This document shows, piece after piece, positions 7,087-13,966 of a DNA stretch of 17,076 nt. The DNA lies in NCBI GenBank assembly GCA_036803245.1, contig DAIRUQ010000058.1:1-17076 (forward strand). The letters are read 5' to 3'. The first letter of the stretch is position 1, and every line of letters begins with the position of its first letter. Made by a program: the position numbers and the translations under genes. This stretch comes from DAIRUQ01 sp036803245. GTDB lineage: Bacteria > Chloroflexota > Anaerolineae > UBA1429. The notes under the pieces were generated by a model. It saw only the letters and a list, made by a program, of their open reading frames with translations. It made no database searches and was not told the origin of the DNA.

Positions 7087-8037
7087 ATGATGGTAGTAAG
7101 GGAAACGCTATCCGCCCTGTTCTCGATTCTGGTGTTCCCCGGGCTGGCCTTTGCGGTGCTCTGTGCCCTGACCTTTGAGTGGCTCGACCGACTGATCATG
7201 GCGCGGCTGCAGGGGCGCGTCGGGCCGCCGTGGTACCAGCCAGTCGCCGACCTGATCAAGCTGCTCGCCAAAGAGGATATCCTGCCCACGGGCGCCAGCC
7301 ACACCGTTGGCGCGGTGTTGCCGCTGCTATCGCTGGCCTCCGTGCTGGCGGCCGCCATGTACGTCCCCGTGGCCGGCCACGTGGTCAGCTCGTTCGAAGG
7401 CGATCTGATCGTGGTCCTGTTCCTGTTGAGCCTGCCGGCCCTGGCCTACTTTGTGGCGGGATGGGTCTCGGTGGGCGTGTACAGCATCGTGGGTGGCAGT
7501 CGCTCCCTGCTGCAGTACTTTAGCTACGAGGTGCCCTTTCTCATGGCGTTGGCTACGCCGGCCATCCTGGCGGATTCGTGGCAGATTTCGGTTATCGTGG
7601 CGCGGCAGCCTACCTGGGGCGTGTTCACTATGCCGCTGGGTTTTTTGCTGGCGGTGGTGGGCCTCATCGGCAAACTCAAGCGCGATCCTTTCGATATCCC
7701 CAAGGCCGCGTCAGAGGTGGTGGCCGGCCCGCTGACCGAATACAGCGGGCGCAAGCTGGCCTTGTGGCACCTGACGGTCGACGTGCAGACGGTGGTGGGT
7801 ATCATGCTGCTGGTGAACCTGTTTCTCGGCGGCCACACCAGCACCTTTTTCGCTGTGCCTGGATGGGCTGCGCCGCTGCTGTTCGCCGCCAAGGCGCTGG
7901 CCATCCTGGTGGGGTTAGCTACGGCCAGCGTGCTCTACGCGCGACTGCGCATCGATCAGCTGGCCCAGTTGGGCTGGAAGGTCCTGGCGCCGCTGGCTCT
8001 AGCTCAGATACTGGTAGCTTTATGGATGGTGGGCTGA
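7087..8037 (+). CDS. NuoH-like membrane anchor subunit (EchB/HyfC type)
   Basis: This 316-residue multi-pass membrane protein is of the NADHdh/complex I subunit 1 family. It anchors the hydrophilic arm and forms the link between the redox module and the ion-pumping modules. The family signature is clear in the first cytoplasmic loop: 'RLIMARLQGRVGPPWYQPVADLIKLLAKEDILP' spans about 35-67, shown in short form as QGRVGPPW, QPVADLIKL and KEDILP. A second conserved loop contains 'KLKRDPFDIPKAASEVVAGPLTEYSG' in part (DPFDIPKA and GPLTEYSG), the E/D-rich loop that faces the NuoD interface. The ATG at 7087 is followed directly by a second ATG. AGGGA overlapping the large-subunit stop gives a ribosome site. 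The gap to the previous gene is seven bases and to the next is two. Confidence 0.93.
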   Translation: MMVVRETLSALFSILVFPGLAFAVLCALTFEWLDRLIMARLQGRVGPPWYQPVADLIKLLAKEDILPTGASHTVGAVLPLLSLASVLAAAMYVPVAGHVVSSFEGDLIVVLFLLSLPALAYFVAGWVSVGVYSIVGGSRSLLQYFSYEVPFLMALATPAILADSWQISVIVARQPTWGVFTMPLGFLLAVVGLIGKLKRDPFDIPKAASEVVAGPLTEYSGRKLALWHLTVDVQTVVGIMLLVNLFLGGHTSTFFAVPGWAAPLLFAAKALAILVGLATASVLYARLRIDQLAQLGWKVLAPLALAQILVALWMVG

Positions 8038-8039
8038 AC

Positions 8040-8429
8040 ATGGCGCGTTACTCGTCTCCGCTGCTGAGCGAGCTGCTGCGCACGCTTTTGCGGAAGCGCA
8101 TCACGATCCGGTACCCGTTCGCTCCGGTCGAGCTGCCCAAGGGCTACCGCGGCTTGGTGGTGGCCGACCCGGCCAAGTGCCGCGGGTGTGGCTTGTGTGT
8201 TCGCGACTGCCCCGCCGACGCTCTAGAGCTGGAAAAGGGCGACGACGGCTCCTTCCGGCTGATCCTGCACCCAGAACGGTGCGCCTATTGCGGCCAGTGC
8301 GAGATAAGCTGTCACTTTGGGTCTATCCAGCTGACCAGCGCCTTCAAGCCCGGCGCAACGTCCAAGGAGGAGCTCATCACGGTGCTGGTGGATCACCCCG
8401 CCGACGAGGACTCGCACGAAGACGACTAA
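8040..8429 (+). CDS. NuoI-like 2x[4Fe-4S] ferredoxin subunit
   Basis: This 129-residue protein has two ferredoxin-type cluster motifs: 'CRGCGLCVRDCP' (C47, C50, C53, C57) and 'CAYCGQCEISC' (C81, C84, C87, C91). In EchF, MbhN and NuoI such subunits wire electrons between a soluble donor, commonly ferredoxin, and the small-subunit cluster. The second motif ends in Cys-His rather than Cys-Pro. An acidic tail (HPADEDSHEDD) closes the protein. The frame is open upstream to 7578, but that part overlaps the NuoH-like gene out of frame. The ATG at 8040, two bases after the previous stop and at the right distance before the first motif, is the natural start. It is the last gene of the operon in this window. 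No NuoE, NuoF or NuoG-like subunit is present, so the electron entry point is this protein, the flavocytochrome, or both. Confidence 0.93.
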   Translation: MARYSSPLLSELLRTLLRKRITIRYPFAPVELPKGYRGLVVADPAKCRGCGLCVRDCPADALELEKGDDGSFRLILHPERCAYCGQCEISCHFGSIQLTSAFKPGATSKEELITVLVDHPADEDSHEDD

Positions 8430-8463
8430 GGGAGGCTCGTAGGGGGCGTGTGGGCTGGCCGAG

Positions 8464-8557
8464 GGCCTGTCGCTACGTGAGAGACAGGTCATTCCTGGGG
8501 GCCACGCGTCGCGCCAATCCAGTGGGCCAGCCGCCGCACGATGCCATGGTGCGGCGG
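8464..8557 (+). terminator. Hairpins after the hydrogenase operon, likely terminator
   Basis: The 178 bases between the end of the operon and the end of the convergent AICAR formyltransferase gene hold two hairpins. The first pairs CCTGTC (8466-8471) with GACAGG (8483-8488), extendable by a G-U and a G-C pair to 8464-8490. The second is a perfect 9-bp stem, CCGCCGCAC (8531-8539) with GTGCGGCGG (8549-8557), over a 9-base loop, followed by TCTTGCTTCC. The weak T-run on the + side makes it a plausible but imperfect intrinsic terminator for the operon. Confidence 0.5.
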
Positions 8558-8607
8558 TCTTGCTTCCCAACATGCTTGGGTGGCTCTGGCGAAACGTGTG
8601 CCGCCGT

Positions 8608-9783
8608 CTAGTGGTGGAACAGCCGTGTCTCGGTGAGCGCCATCACCATGCCGTACTCGTCGCAGGCCGCGATCACGCCCGCGTCGTTGACCGACCCGCC
8701 CGGCTGGGCGATATAGCTCACGCCGCTGCGCGAGGCGCGGTCGATGGAATCGCGGAACGGGAAAAAGGCGTCGCTGCTCAACGCTACCCCGCCCACCTCG
8801 TCCAGCCAAGCCCGCCGCTCCTCTCGCGTCAGCGGCTGCGGCACCTCGGCAAAGCAGGCCTGCCACGCGGCGCGTTCGGCGTTGGTCAGCTCCTCCAGAA
8901 AGTAGACGTCGGTGGCATTGTTGCGCTCGGCGCGCGAGAGGCCCTTGCGGAACGGCAGCGCCAAGACGCGTGGATGCTGCCTCAGGAACCACAGGTCGGA
9001 TTTCTCACAGGCTAGCCGGGTGCAATGCACGCGTGACTGCTGACCGGCCCCCGCGCCGGTAACCTGGCCGCGATGGGCTAGCACCACCGAGTTGCTCTGA
9101 GTGAACTTGCAGGCCGTGGTAGCAACCACCAGATCCCGCCGCGCCTCGGCCGATAGCTCCTGAGCACGGGTGACCACGTTGGTAAAGGCGTCCGGCCCCA
9201 GCGCGGCGTCGTTGCGGCCCTGCTCCAGCGTCACGCCATAAACCTGGCGCCGCTCGATCTGCGCCGGGACATAGTCAGGATCGATGCGCAGCACGCGATA
9301 GCTGCCGCCGCGTTTGGCCCGCAGGATGGCCAGCGCCTTGGGCGTGTACTCGGGGGCAATGACGCCGTCCGAGACCTCGCGGTTGATCAGCCGGGCGGTC
9401 ACCTCATCACAGCGCTCGCTCAGGGCAATGAAATCGCCAAAGGATGACATGCGATCGGCGCCACGGGCGCGGGCATAGGCCACGCCGATGGGGGAGAGCT
9501 CTAGATCGTCCACACAGCAGGAACGCGCCTCGGCCTCGCTGAGGGGCACGGCGACGGCGGCGCCCGCCGGGCTGACGTGCTTGAACGAGGCGGCAGCCGG
9601 CATGCCCAGCAGCTCGGCCAGCTCGCGAACGAGCTGCCAGGCGTTGAGGGCATCGAGTAGGTTGATGTAGCCAGGGCTGCCCGAAAGGACCTCAAAGGGC
9701 AGCACGCCCTGTTGCATGTAGGCGCGGGCCGGCTTCTGGTGGGGGTTCATGCCGTAGCGGAGAGGCAGCTCTCGTGCGCTCAT
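8608..9783 (-). CDS. purH: Stand-alone AICAR formyltransferase (PurH C-terminal domain only)
   Basis: This 391-residue enzyme should transfer the formyl group of 10-formyl-tetrahydrofolate to AICAR, the penultimate step of purine synthesis. It begins directly at the AICARFT domain (LRYGMNPHQ, residues 8-16) and has no IMP cyclohydrolase domain, so IMP closure must come from another protein. Catalytic residues are visible in 'SFKHVSPAGAA' (K68, H69). Further family blocks are 'YARARGADRMSSFGDF', 'REVSDGVIAP', 'QSNSVVLA', 'GAGQQSRVHCTRLA' and 'SSDAFFPFRDSIDRA'. These wordings match the animal ATIC domain, as I remember it, more closely than typical bacterial PurH. The ATG at 9783 is preceded by AGGAAAGG (complement of 9790-9797). 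The gene stands alone, convergent with the hydrogenase operon. Confidence 0.92.
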   Translation of the reverse strand: MSARELPLRYGMNPHQKPARAYMQQGVLPFEVLSGSPGYINLLDALNAWQLVRELAELLGMPAAASFKHVSPAGAAVAVPLSEAEARSCCVDDLELSPIGVAYARARGADRMSSFGDFIALSERCDEVTARLINREVSDGVIAPEYTPKALAILRAKRGGSYRVLRIDPDYVPAQIERRQVYGVTLEQGRNDAALGPDAFTNVVTRAQELSAEARRDLVVATTACKFTQSNSVVLAHRGQVTGAGAGQQSRVHCTRLACEKSDLWFLRQHPRVLALPFRKGLSRAERNNATDVYFLEELTNAERAAWQACFAEVPQPLTREERRAWLDEVGGVALSSDAFFPFRDSIDRASRSGVSYIAQPGGSVNDAGVIAACDEYGMVMALTETRLFHH

Positions 9784-9824
9784 GTCAAACCTTTCCTAGG
9801 AGTGGTCCGTCACTAATGCAAGGT

Positions 9825-9852
9825 ATTCTAGGCGGGGCGGCGCCGGATGCAA
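9825..9852 (-). promoter_or_regulatory. Candidate promoter of the AICAR formyltransferase gene
   Basis: On the minus strand, TTGCAT (9847-9852) and TAGAAT (9825-9830) are separated by 16 bases, about 40 bases upstream of the ATG. The -10 matches the sigma-70 consensus at five of six positions and the -35 at three. The short leader leaves no room for a riboswitch. Confidence 0.4.
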
Positions 9853-9872
9853 GGATCGAGCGGGCAGCCGGT

Positions 9873-9915
9873 ACCGCGCCCACCTCCGGTCGGCATCGTG
9901 GCAGATGGGCGCGGT
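9873..9915 (-). terminator. Hairpin downstream of the MFS/spermidine-synthase gene
   Basis: A perfect 10-bp stem pairs ACCGCGCCCA (9873-9882) with TGGGCGCGGT (9906-9915) over a 23-base loop, starting 26 bases after the minus-strand stop at 9942. There is no T-run after it on the minus strand, so it is a weak intrinsic terminator candidate, or a 3'-end stabilising hairpin. Confidence 0.35.
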
Positions 9916-9941
9916 TGGTGTGTCGCGGCGTTACCGGTGGC

Positions 9942-11513
9942 CTAGCCCTGCTCCGAATCCACAAACACCGGCGCTAGGAGGTTGTCCACCGGCACATAGT
10001 CGTCGGTCAGGATGAGCGGCGGTTCCATGGCCAGGTACTCGTCCAGCTCGTCCTGGGGTAGGGGGGCGCCGGGGCTGGTGATGTGATCCAGCTCGAGCGG
10101 CTCCTGGCTGGCTACGACGACCCAGGTGGTGCGCGGGGCGCTGCGCCAACTGCTGATGGTGGGGATCACCGCCACGTGCTCGAACACGGCCTTTTGCGTG
10201 CGTACGAACGCCCGCATAAAGCTGCCGCGACCGCCGCCATCGACAATGTTGGCCACATAGAGGCCATCCGGCGCCAGGAGGCGATCCACTAACTGGGTGA
10301 ACTCGAGGGTGGTGAGATGGTAAGGCACCGAAAAGTCGTTGAACGCATCGCCAAAGATCAGGTCGTACGGCTCGCCGTCTTCCAGCGAGGCCATCAGCGT
10401 GCGCGCGTCCTCGTCGTAGGCCTCGATCCGCTCGCTGCCCTGCAGCCCCAGCGTCACGCGCGCAATCTCGGTGACGCCCGGGTCGATCTCGGCCACGACG
10501 ATCTCGCTCTCGGGGTAGGTCTCTTCCATGTAGCGGGGAAAGGTATAGCCGCCCCCGCCGATAAAGAACGAGCGCAGACCGGGGTTGCGCTCGGCCAGCG
10601 GCTCGACCACCTGGGCATAGGTCCGTTCATAGCCATAGATCAGCGCACCGGGATGCTCGGGCAGGGTGTACGAGTGCACCAGGCGATCCAGCACCAGGGT
10701 GTGCACGACGGGCGGTTCCTCGTCATCGAACCCCAGCAGGGCGATGCGATCCTCGTCGAGATAGTCGGTGTTGACGTTGATGCAGAAGTAGTTGGTCTCC
10801 CGCAGGCACTCGGATGCCAGCAGGTCGGCTTGGCGTAGCCCCAGTAGGCTGGCGCCAATGACCAAGATGACAATGGCCGCACGGAGGATCGCCTGGCGCC
10901 AGGGCGCATCGGTGACGAACCAGAGGCCCATCAACGTCAGCACACCCGCGGCCCCGACAATGATCGTCTTGGTGCCGAACCACGAGATCAGGAAAAAGCC
11001 GGTGGCAAAGGTGCCGGCGATGCTGCCGACCGTCGACCAGGCATAGATGCGGCCCACCGTCGTGCCGCTGCGGGCCACGTCGGTCATGCTCAGTCGGACG
11101 ATCACCGGCGAGATGCAGCCCAAAACCGCGCCGGGTAGAAAGAAGACGAGGCTGATGTGCGCCAAGACGCGCCCCATCAGCGGCATCCACTGCGGCCAGA
11201 CCATGTCGCGAACTAGATCGCGCAGCAGCAGGATCGACAAGCTGAATAGGGCCGCCAGCGCAAAGAGCACCCCTAGCAGCCAGGGCGAAGCCCAACGGTC
11301 GGCTAGGCGGCCCCCGGTATAGTTGCCCAGGGCGATGCCGGCCATGATCACGCCGATAACCGACGTCCAGGTATAGAGCGAGACGCCCAAGACCGGCGCG
11401 GTCAGGCGGCTGGCCACCAGCTCGATGACCATGATGCAGAACGAGCTGACAAACACCACCGCGTGGGGATTCCACAGGCGCTGGCGCAACGAACGCCGTT
11501 GCGTCGCGTGCAT
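9942..11513 (-). CDS. Fused MFS-like membrane / spermidine-synthase-like protein
   Basis: This 523-residue protein has a membrane half (about residues 17-225, roughly seven helices) and a cytoplasmic Rossmann half of the spermidine/spermine synthase fold. The membrane half opens with the 'ELVASRLTAPVLG' motif (31-43) typical of the fused MFS/spermidine-synthase family. The Rossmann half shows 'FIGGGGYTFPR' (317-327, nucleotide loop), 'VVAEIDPG' (339-346, acidic residue at the end of strand 2), 'YDEDAR' (366-371) and 'GDAFND' (388-393). The aminopropyl-donor site of true SpeE is only partly recognisable, so polyamine synthesis is not assured and the substrate is unknown. It is the second gene of a minus-strand pair, 13 bases after the oxidoreductase, with AAAGGA as ribosome site. 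Its ATG at 11513 is well placed ahead of the first helix. Confidence 0.87.
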   Translation of the reverse strand: MHATQRRSLRQRLWNPHAVVFVSSFCIMVIELVASRLTAPVLGVSLYTWTSVIGVIMAGIALGNYTGGRLADRWASPWLLGVLFALAALFSLSILLLRDLVRDMVWPQWMPLMGRVLAHISLVFFLPGAVLGCISPVIVRLSMTDVARSGTTVGRIYAWSTVGSIAGTFATGFFLISWFGTKTIIVGAAGVLTLMGLWFVTDAPWRQAILRAAIVILVIGASLLGLRQADLLASECLRETNYFCINVNTDYLDEDRIALLGFDDEEPPVVHTLVLDRLVHSYTLPEHPGALIYGYERTYAQVVEPLAERNPGLRSFFIGGGGYTFPRYMEETYPESEIVVAEIDPGVTEIARVTLGLQGSERIEAYDEDARTLMASLEDGEPYDLIFGDAFNDFSVPYHLTTLEFTQLVDRLLAPDGLYVANIVDGGGRGSFMRAFVRTQKAVFEHVAVIPTISSWRSAPRTTWVVVASQEPLELDHITSPGAPLPQDELDEYLAMEPPLILTDDYVPVDNLLAPVFVDSEQG

Positions 11514-11526
11514 GGGTTGGTCCTTT

Positions 11527-12591
11527 CTATGCGTCCATCATGGCAAAGAGCGGATTCTCGCCGATCTCGAGGGGCAGGGTGACCATGCCCCGGCGGCGTG
11601 ATGACTCAAAGGTCGCCATGAGCACCTCAAGCGTGGCCCGGGCGCTGGTGGCGTCCAGCGTGTGGCAGGCGCCGCTGGCCGTGCAATCGATCATATCGCG
11701 GATGAGCCGCTCGTGGGCGGTGCCGGGCAGGTCCGGGATCGCCAGCTCCTCTTCCTTGCCGCCGCGCACCAAGCGCACCCAGGGAATGCCCTCGCTGGCC
11801 TTGTCGCCCCAGATCCACAGCTCGCCCTCGGTGCCGCGCAGCAGAAGCCAGTGATAGTTGGGGCCGGTCACCTCGGGCCACAGCACGGCGCGATCCTCGC
11901 TGCCTGGTACGGGCGCCCCGCCACAGGAGTGCAGGCCGCGCACGCCGTTCTGGAAGCCGTACATGAACAGGGCGGCGTTCTCGACGCGGGTGCCCCAGCC
12001 GTTGCGGGCCTCGGTCCAGTCCACCTGACCCATCACCCAGGCGATGGGTGCCTCGTCGGCGTACCAGCGCGCCAGGTCGATGGTGTGGGTGCCATCCACC
12101 AGCAAGCTGCTCCACGGATGGCCGTGGGTCTCGATGCTGACCAGGTCGCCGATGGCGCCATCATGCAACGCCTGATAGGCGGCCACGTACTGGGGATTGT
12201 AGCGGCGCTGGTGGCCGATGATCAGGCGCGTGCCGGCGGCCTGGCAGGCGGCGATCATGGCGTCGGCCTCGGCCAACGACACGGCGATGGGTTTTTCACA
12301 CAGGATCGCCTTGGGCTGGTACTCGGCCGCCTTGACGGTCATTTCGGCGTGCTGGTGGTGGAGCGACACAATGCTGATCAGATCCAGCTGCTCGTTCTCC
12401 AGCATGTCGACATAATCGGAGTACGTGTGTTCCTCGGTGATGCTGAACTCGTCGCGAAAGCGGGCCAGCGCCTCGGGCGAGATGTCGGCGCCGGCCACGA
12501 GGTCGACGTCGGGCATGGCGGCGTAGGCGCGCGAGTGGGCGTATGACATGCGGCCGCAAGCGATGATGCCGGCTCGAAGCTTCCTAGACAT
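11527..12591 (-). CDS. Gfo/Idh/MocA-family oxidoreductase
   Basis: This 354-residue NAD(P)-dependent dehydrogenase-fold protein typically acts on sugars, inositols or related polyols. The N-terminal Rossmann domain shows a glycine-rich loop ('AGIIACGRM', 7-15) and the conserved 'CEKPIA' (98-103). The second domain carries 'DGTHTIDLARW' (166-176), where H169 and D172 correspond to the usual catalytic His and a nearby Asp of the D-x-x-H-x-x-D type motif. The substrate cannot be read from the sequence. The ATG at 12591 is preceded by an AGGGAGAG ribosome site. The gene leads a two-gene unit with the fused MFS/spermidine-synthase gene and is divergent from a zinc-dependent dehydrogenase, so the two dehydrogenases may share a sugar or polyol pathway. 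That link is inference. Confidence 0.92.
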   Translation of the reverse strand: MSRKLRAGIIACGRMSYAHSRAYAAMPDVDLVAGADISPEALARFRDEFSITEEHTYSDYVDMLENEQLDLISIVSLHHQHAEMTVKAAEYQPKAILCEKPIAVSLAEADAMIAACQAAGTRLIIGHQRRYNPQYVAAYQALHDGAIGDLVSIETHGHPWSSLLVDGTHTIDLARWYADEAPIAWVMGQVDWTEARNGWGTRVENAALFMYGFQNGVRGLHSCGGAPVPGSEDRAVLWPEVTGPNYHWLLLRGTEGELWIWGDKASEGIPWVRLVRGGKEEELAIPDLPGTAHERLIRDMIDCTASGACHTLDATSARATLEVLMATFESSRRRGMVTLPLEIGENPLFAMMDA

Positions 12592-12626
12592 GGTGACTCT
12601 CCCTCTGTTGGCATGACAATAGGCAG

Positions 12627-12655
12627 ACTCTAGTACGCGCGGCTTGGGCTGTCAA
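12627..12655 (-). promoter_or_regulatory. Sigma-70 promoter of the Gfo/Idh/MocA gene
   Basis: On the minus strand, a perfect TTGACA (12650-12655) and TAGAGT (12627-12632) are separated by 17 bases. The -10 lies 36 bases upstream of the ATG at 12591, leaving a short leader with the AGGGAGAG ribosome site. Confidence 0.6.
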
Positions 12656-12695
12656 TCGTGCCAAGATGTCGCGTGCTCGGGCGGTAACACGCGTC

Positions 12696-12724
12696 CTGGC
12701 GGACCGCGCCCTGGCGCCTATAAT
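12696..12724 (+). promoter_or_regulatory. Promoter of the zinc-dependent dehydrogenase gene
   Basis: A perfect TATAAT lies at 12719-12724, with a poor -35 match CTGGCG at 12696-12701 and 17 bases between them. Transcription would start near 12731, giving a leader of about 40 bases. The weak -35 suggests help from an activator, but no clear operator is visible. The rest of the 178-base divergent region shows nothing else. Confidence 0.5.
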
Positions 12725-12769
12725 GGGGGCGTACCTATCCGTAACCAAGCCTGGACAAAGGAGGTCTGG

Positions 12770-13849
12770 ATGGCGATCAAGAATACGATGAAGGCCGTGC
12801 GTGTGTATGGGCCCGACGACTATCGGCTAGAGACGGTGCCGGTGCCGCAGCCCGGCCCGGGCGAGGTGCTGGTCAAGATCCTGGCTACGGGCGTGTGCGC
12901 CAGCGACGTCAAGACCTGGCACGGCGCGCGCGTGTGGGGCTCGGACGAGATCGCGCCCTACATCGAGGCGCCGGTGACGGCCGGGCACGAGTTCGTGGGC
13001 GAGGTGGTGGCTTTGGGCGAGGGCGCCGCTGAAAAGCACGGCCTGGCCCTGGGCGATTGGGCCGTCTCGGAGCAGATCGTGCCGTGCTGGCAGTGTCGTT
13101 TCTGCCAGCGGGGCCAGTACTGGATGTGCCAGCAGCACGACATCTATGGCTTTAAGAAGGGGCGGGCCGAGGGCTCCTGGGCCGAGTATATGCTCTTTCC
13201 CGCCAACGCCATCAACCACAAGGTGCCCCAGGATATCCCGGCGGATCAGGCCGCGCTGATCGAGCCGATGGCCTGCGCCATCCATGCCGTGGAGCGGGGC
13301 GAGATCCAACTGGGCGACATGGTGGCCGTGGCGGGGTTGGGGCCTATCGGGTTGGGGATGATCCAGGTGGCCAAAAAGAAGGGGCCGGGCCTGCTGATCG
13401 CGCTGGACCTCAAGCCCAAGCGGCTGGAATTGGCGCGTAAGTTGGGCGCCGACCTGGCGATCAACGTGGCCGAGGAGGACGCCGTCGCCAAGGTGATGGA
13501 GCTTTCGGACGGTTACGGGCTGGACGTCTACATCGAGGCGACCGGCGCGGGGCCGGCGGTGCCGCAGGGCCTGCAGATGTTGCGCAAGCTGGGCACCTTT
13601 GTCGAGTTCAGCGTGCATGCCGGGCCGGTGGCGGTGGACTGGTCGGTGATCGGCGACGTCAAGGAGCTGAATATTCACGGGGCGCACCTGGGACCGTACA
13701 GCTACCCGCTGGCGATCCAGTACCTGCGGGACGGCACCATCGATGGGGCGTCGCTGGTGACCCACCGCTACCCGCTGGAGCAGTTCCACGAGGCGCTAGA
13801 AACAGCCGCCCAGGGCGACGACTCGATCAAGGTGGTGGTTGAGCCCTAG
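12770..13849 (+). CDS. Zinc-dependent medium-chain dehydrogenase (sorbitol/threonine dehydrogenase-like)
   Basis: This 359-residue enzyme is of the MDR alcohol-dehydrogenase superfamily. Catalytic zinc ligands are visible at C43 ('GVCASD'), H73 and E74 ('AGHEF'), with a further conserved E165 ('IEPMACA'). The structural-zinc lobe is complete at C106, C109, C112 and C120. The Rossmann loop 'GLGPIG' (189-194) with an acidic D213 after the second strand favours NAD over NADP. The closest general classes are polyol, sorbitol and threonine dehydrogenases; the exact substrate is not evident. The frame is open back to 12644, but AAAGGAGG (12757-12764), five bases ahead of ATG 12770, and the domain start both point to 12770. 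The gene is monocistronic and followed by hairpins. Confidence 0.93.
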   Translation: MAIKNTMKAVRVYGPDDYRLETVPVPQPGPGEVLVKILATGVCASDVKTWHGARVWGSDEIAPYIEAPVTAGHEFVGEVVALGEGAAEKHGLALGDWAVSEQIVPCWQCRFCQRGQYWMCQQHDIYGFKKGRAEGSWAEYMLFPANAINHKVPQDIPADQAALIEPMACAIHAVERGEIQLGDMVAVAGLGPIGLGMIQVAKKKGPGLLIALDLKPKRLELARKLGADLAINVAEEDAVAKVMELSDGYGLDVYIEATGAGPAVPQGLQMLRKLGTFVEFSVHAGPVAVDWSVIGDVKELNIHGAHLGPYSYPLAIQYLRDGTIDGASLVTHRYPLEQFHEALETAAQGDDSIKVVVEP

Positions 13850-13852
13850 CGC

Positions 13853-13955
13853 CAACGAGCGGCGCCGCGCCGTCTATGGCGGGGAGCCGCTCGCGTTGCT
13901 GACCTGGGACGTTGGGCGTGCCTCGTCTCACCCGGGCCGGGCGCACGCCCAACGT
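13853..13955. terminator. Two hairpins between convergent genes, likely bidirectional terminator
   Basis: The 117 bases between the dehydrogenase stop and the end of the DUF5667-like gene hold two hairpins. The first pairs CAACG-AGCGGC (13853-13863) with GCCGCT-CG-CGTTG (13886-13898), with a two-base bulge. The second is a perfect 13-bp stem, ACGTTGGGCGTGC (13909-13921) with GCACGCCCAACGT (13943-13955), over a 21-base GC-rich loop. Neither flank has a good T-run, so termination may depend on stem strength or Rho. Confidence 0.5.
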
Positions 13956-13966
13956 TGCGTTTGGGG

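Noticed and set aside
7578..8039. A 283-residue frame ending with the ferredoxin subunit.
   Set aside because: The first 154 residues are a shadow of the NuoH-like gene; ATG 8040 is the natural start.
325..8429. Reading the whole operon as a NADH:quinone oxidoreductase (complex I).
   Set aside because: The NuoD-like subunit keeps both CxxC nickel-ligand pairs and the NuoB-like subunit has the hydrogenase CxxC form, which complex I lacks; there are also no NuoE/F/G genes in view.
8430..8607. A riboswitch or structured RNA between the operon and the AICAR formyltransferase gene.
   Set aside because: The region lies downstream of both convergent genes; only two simple hairpins are visible and no known riboswitch core was recognised.
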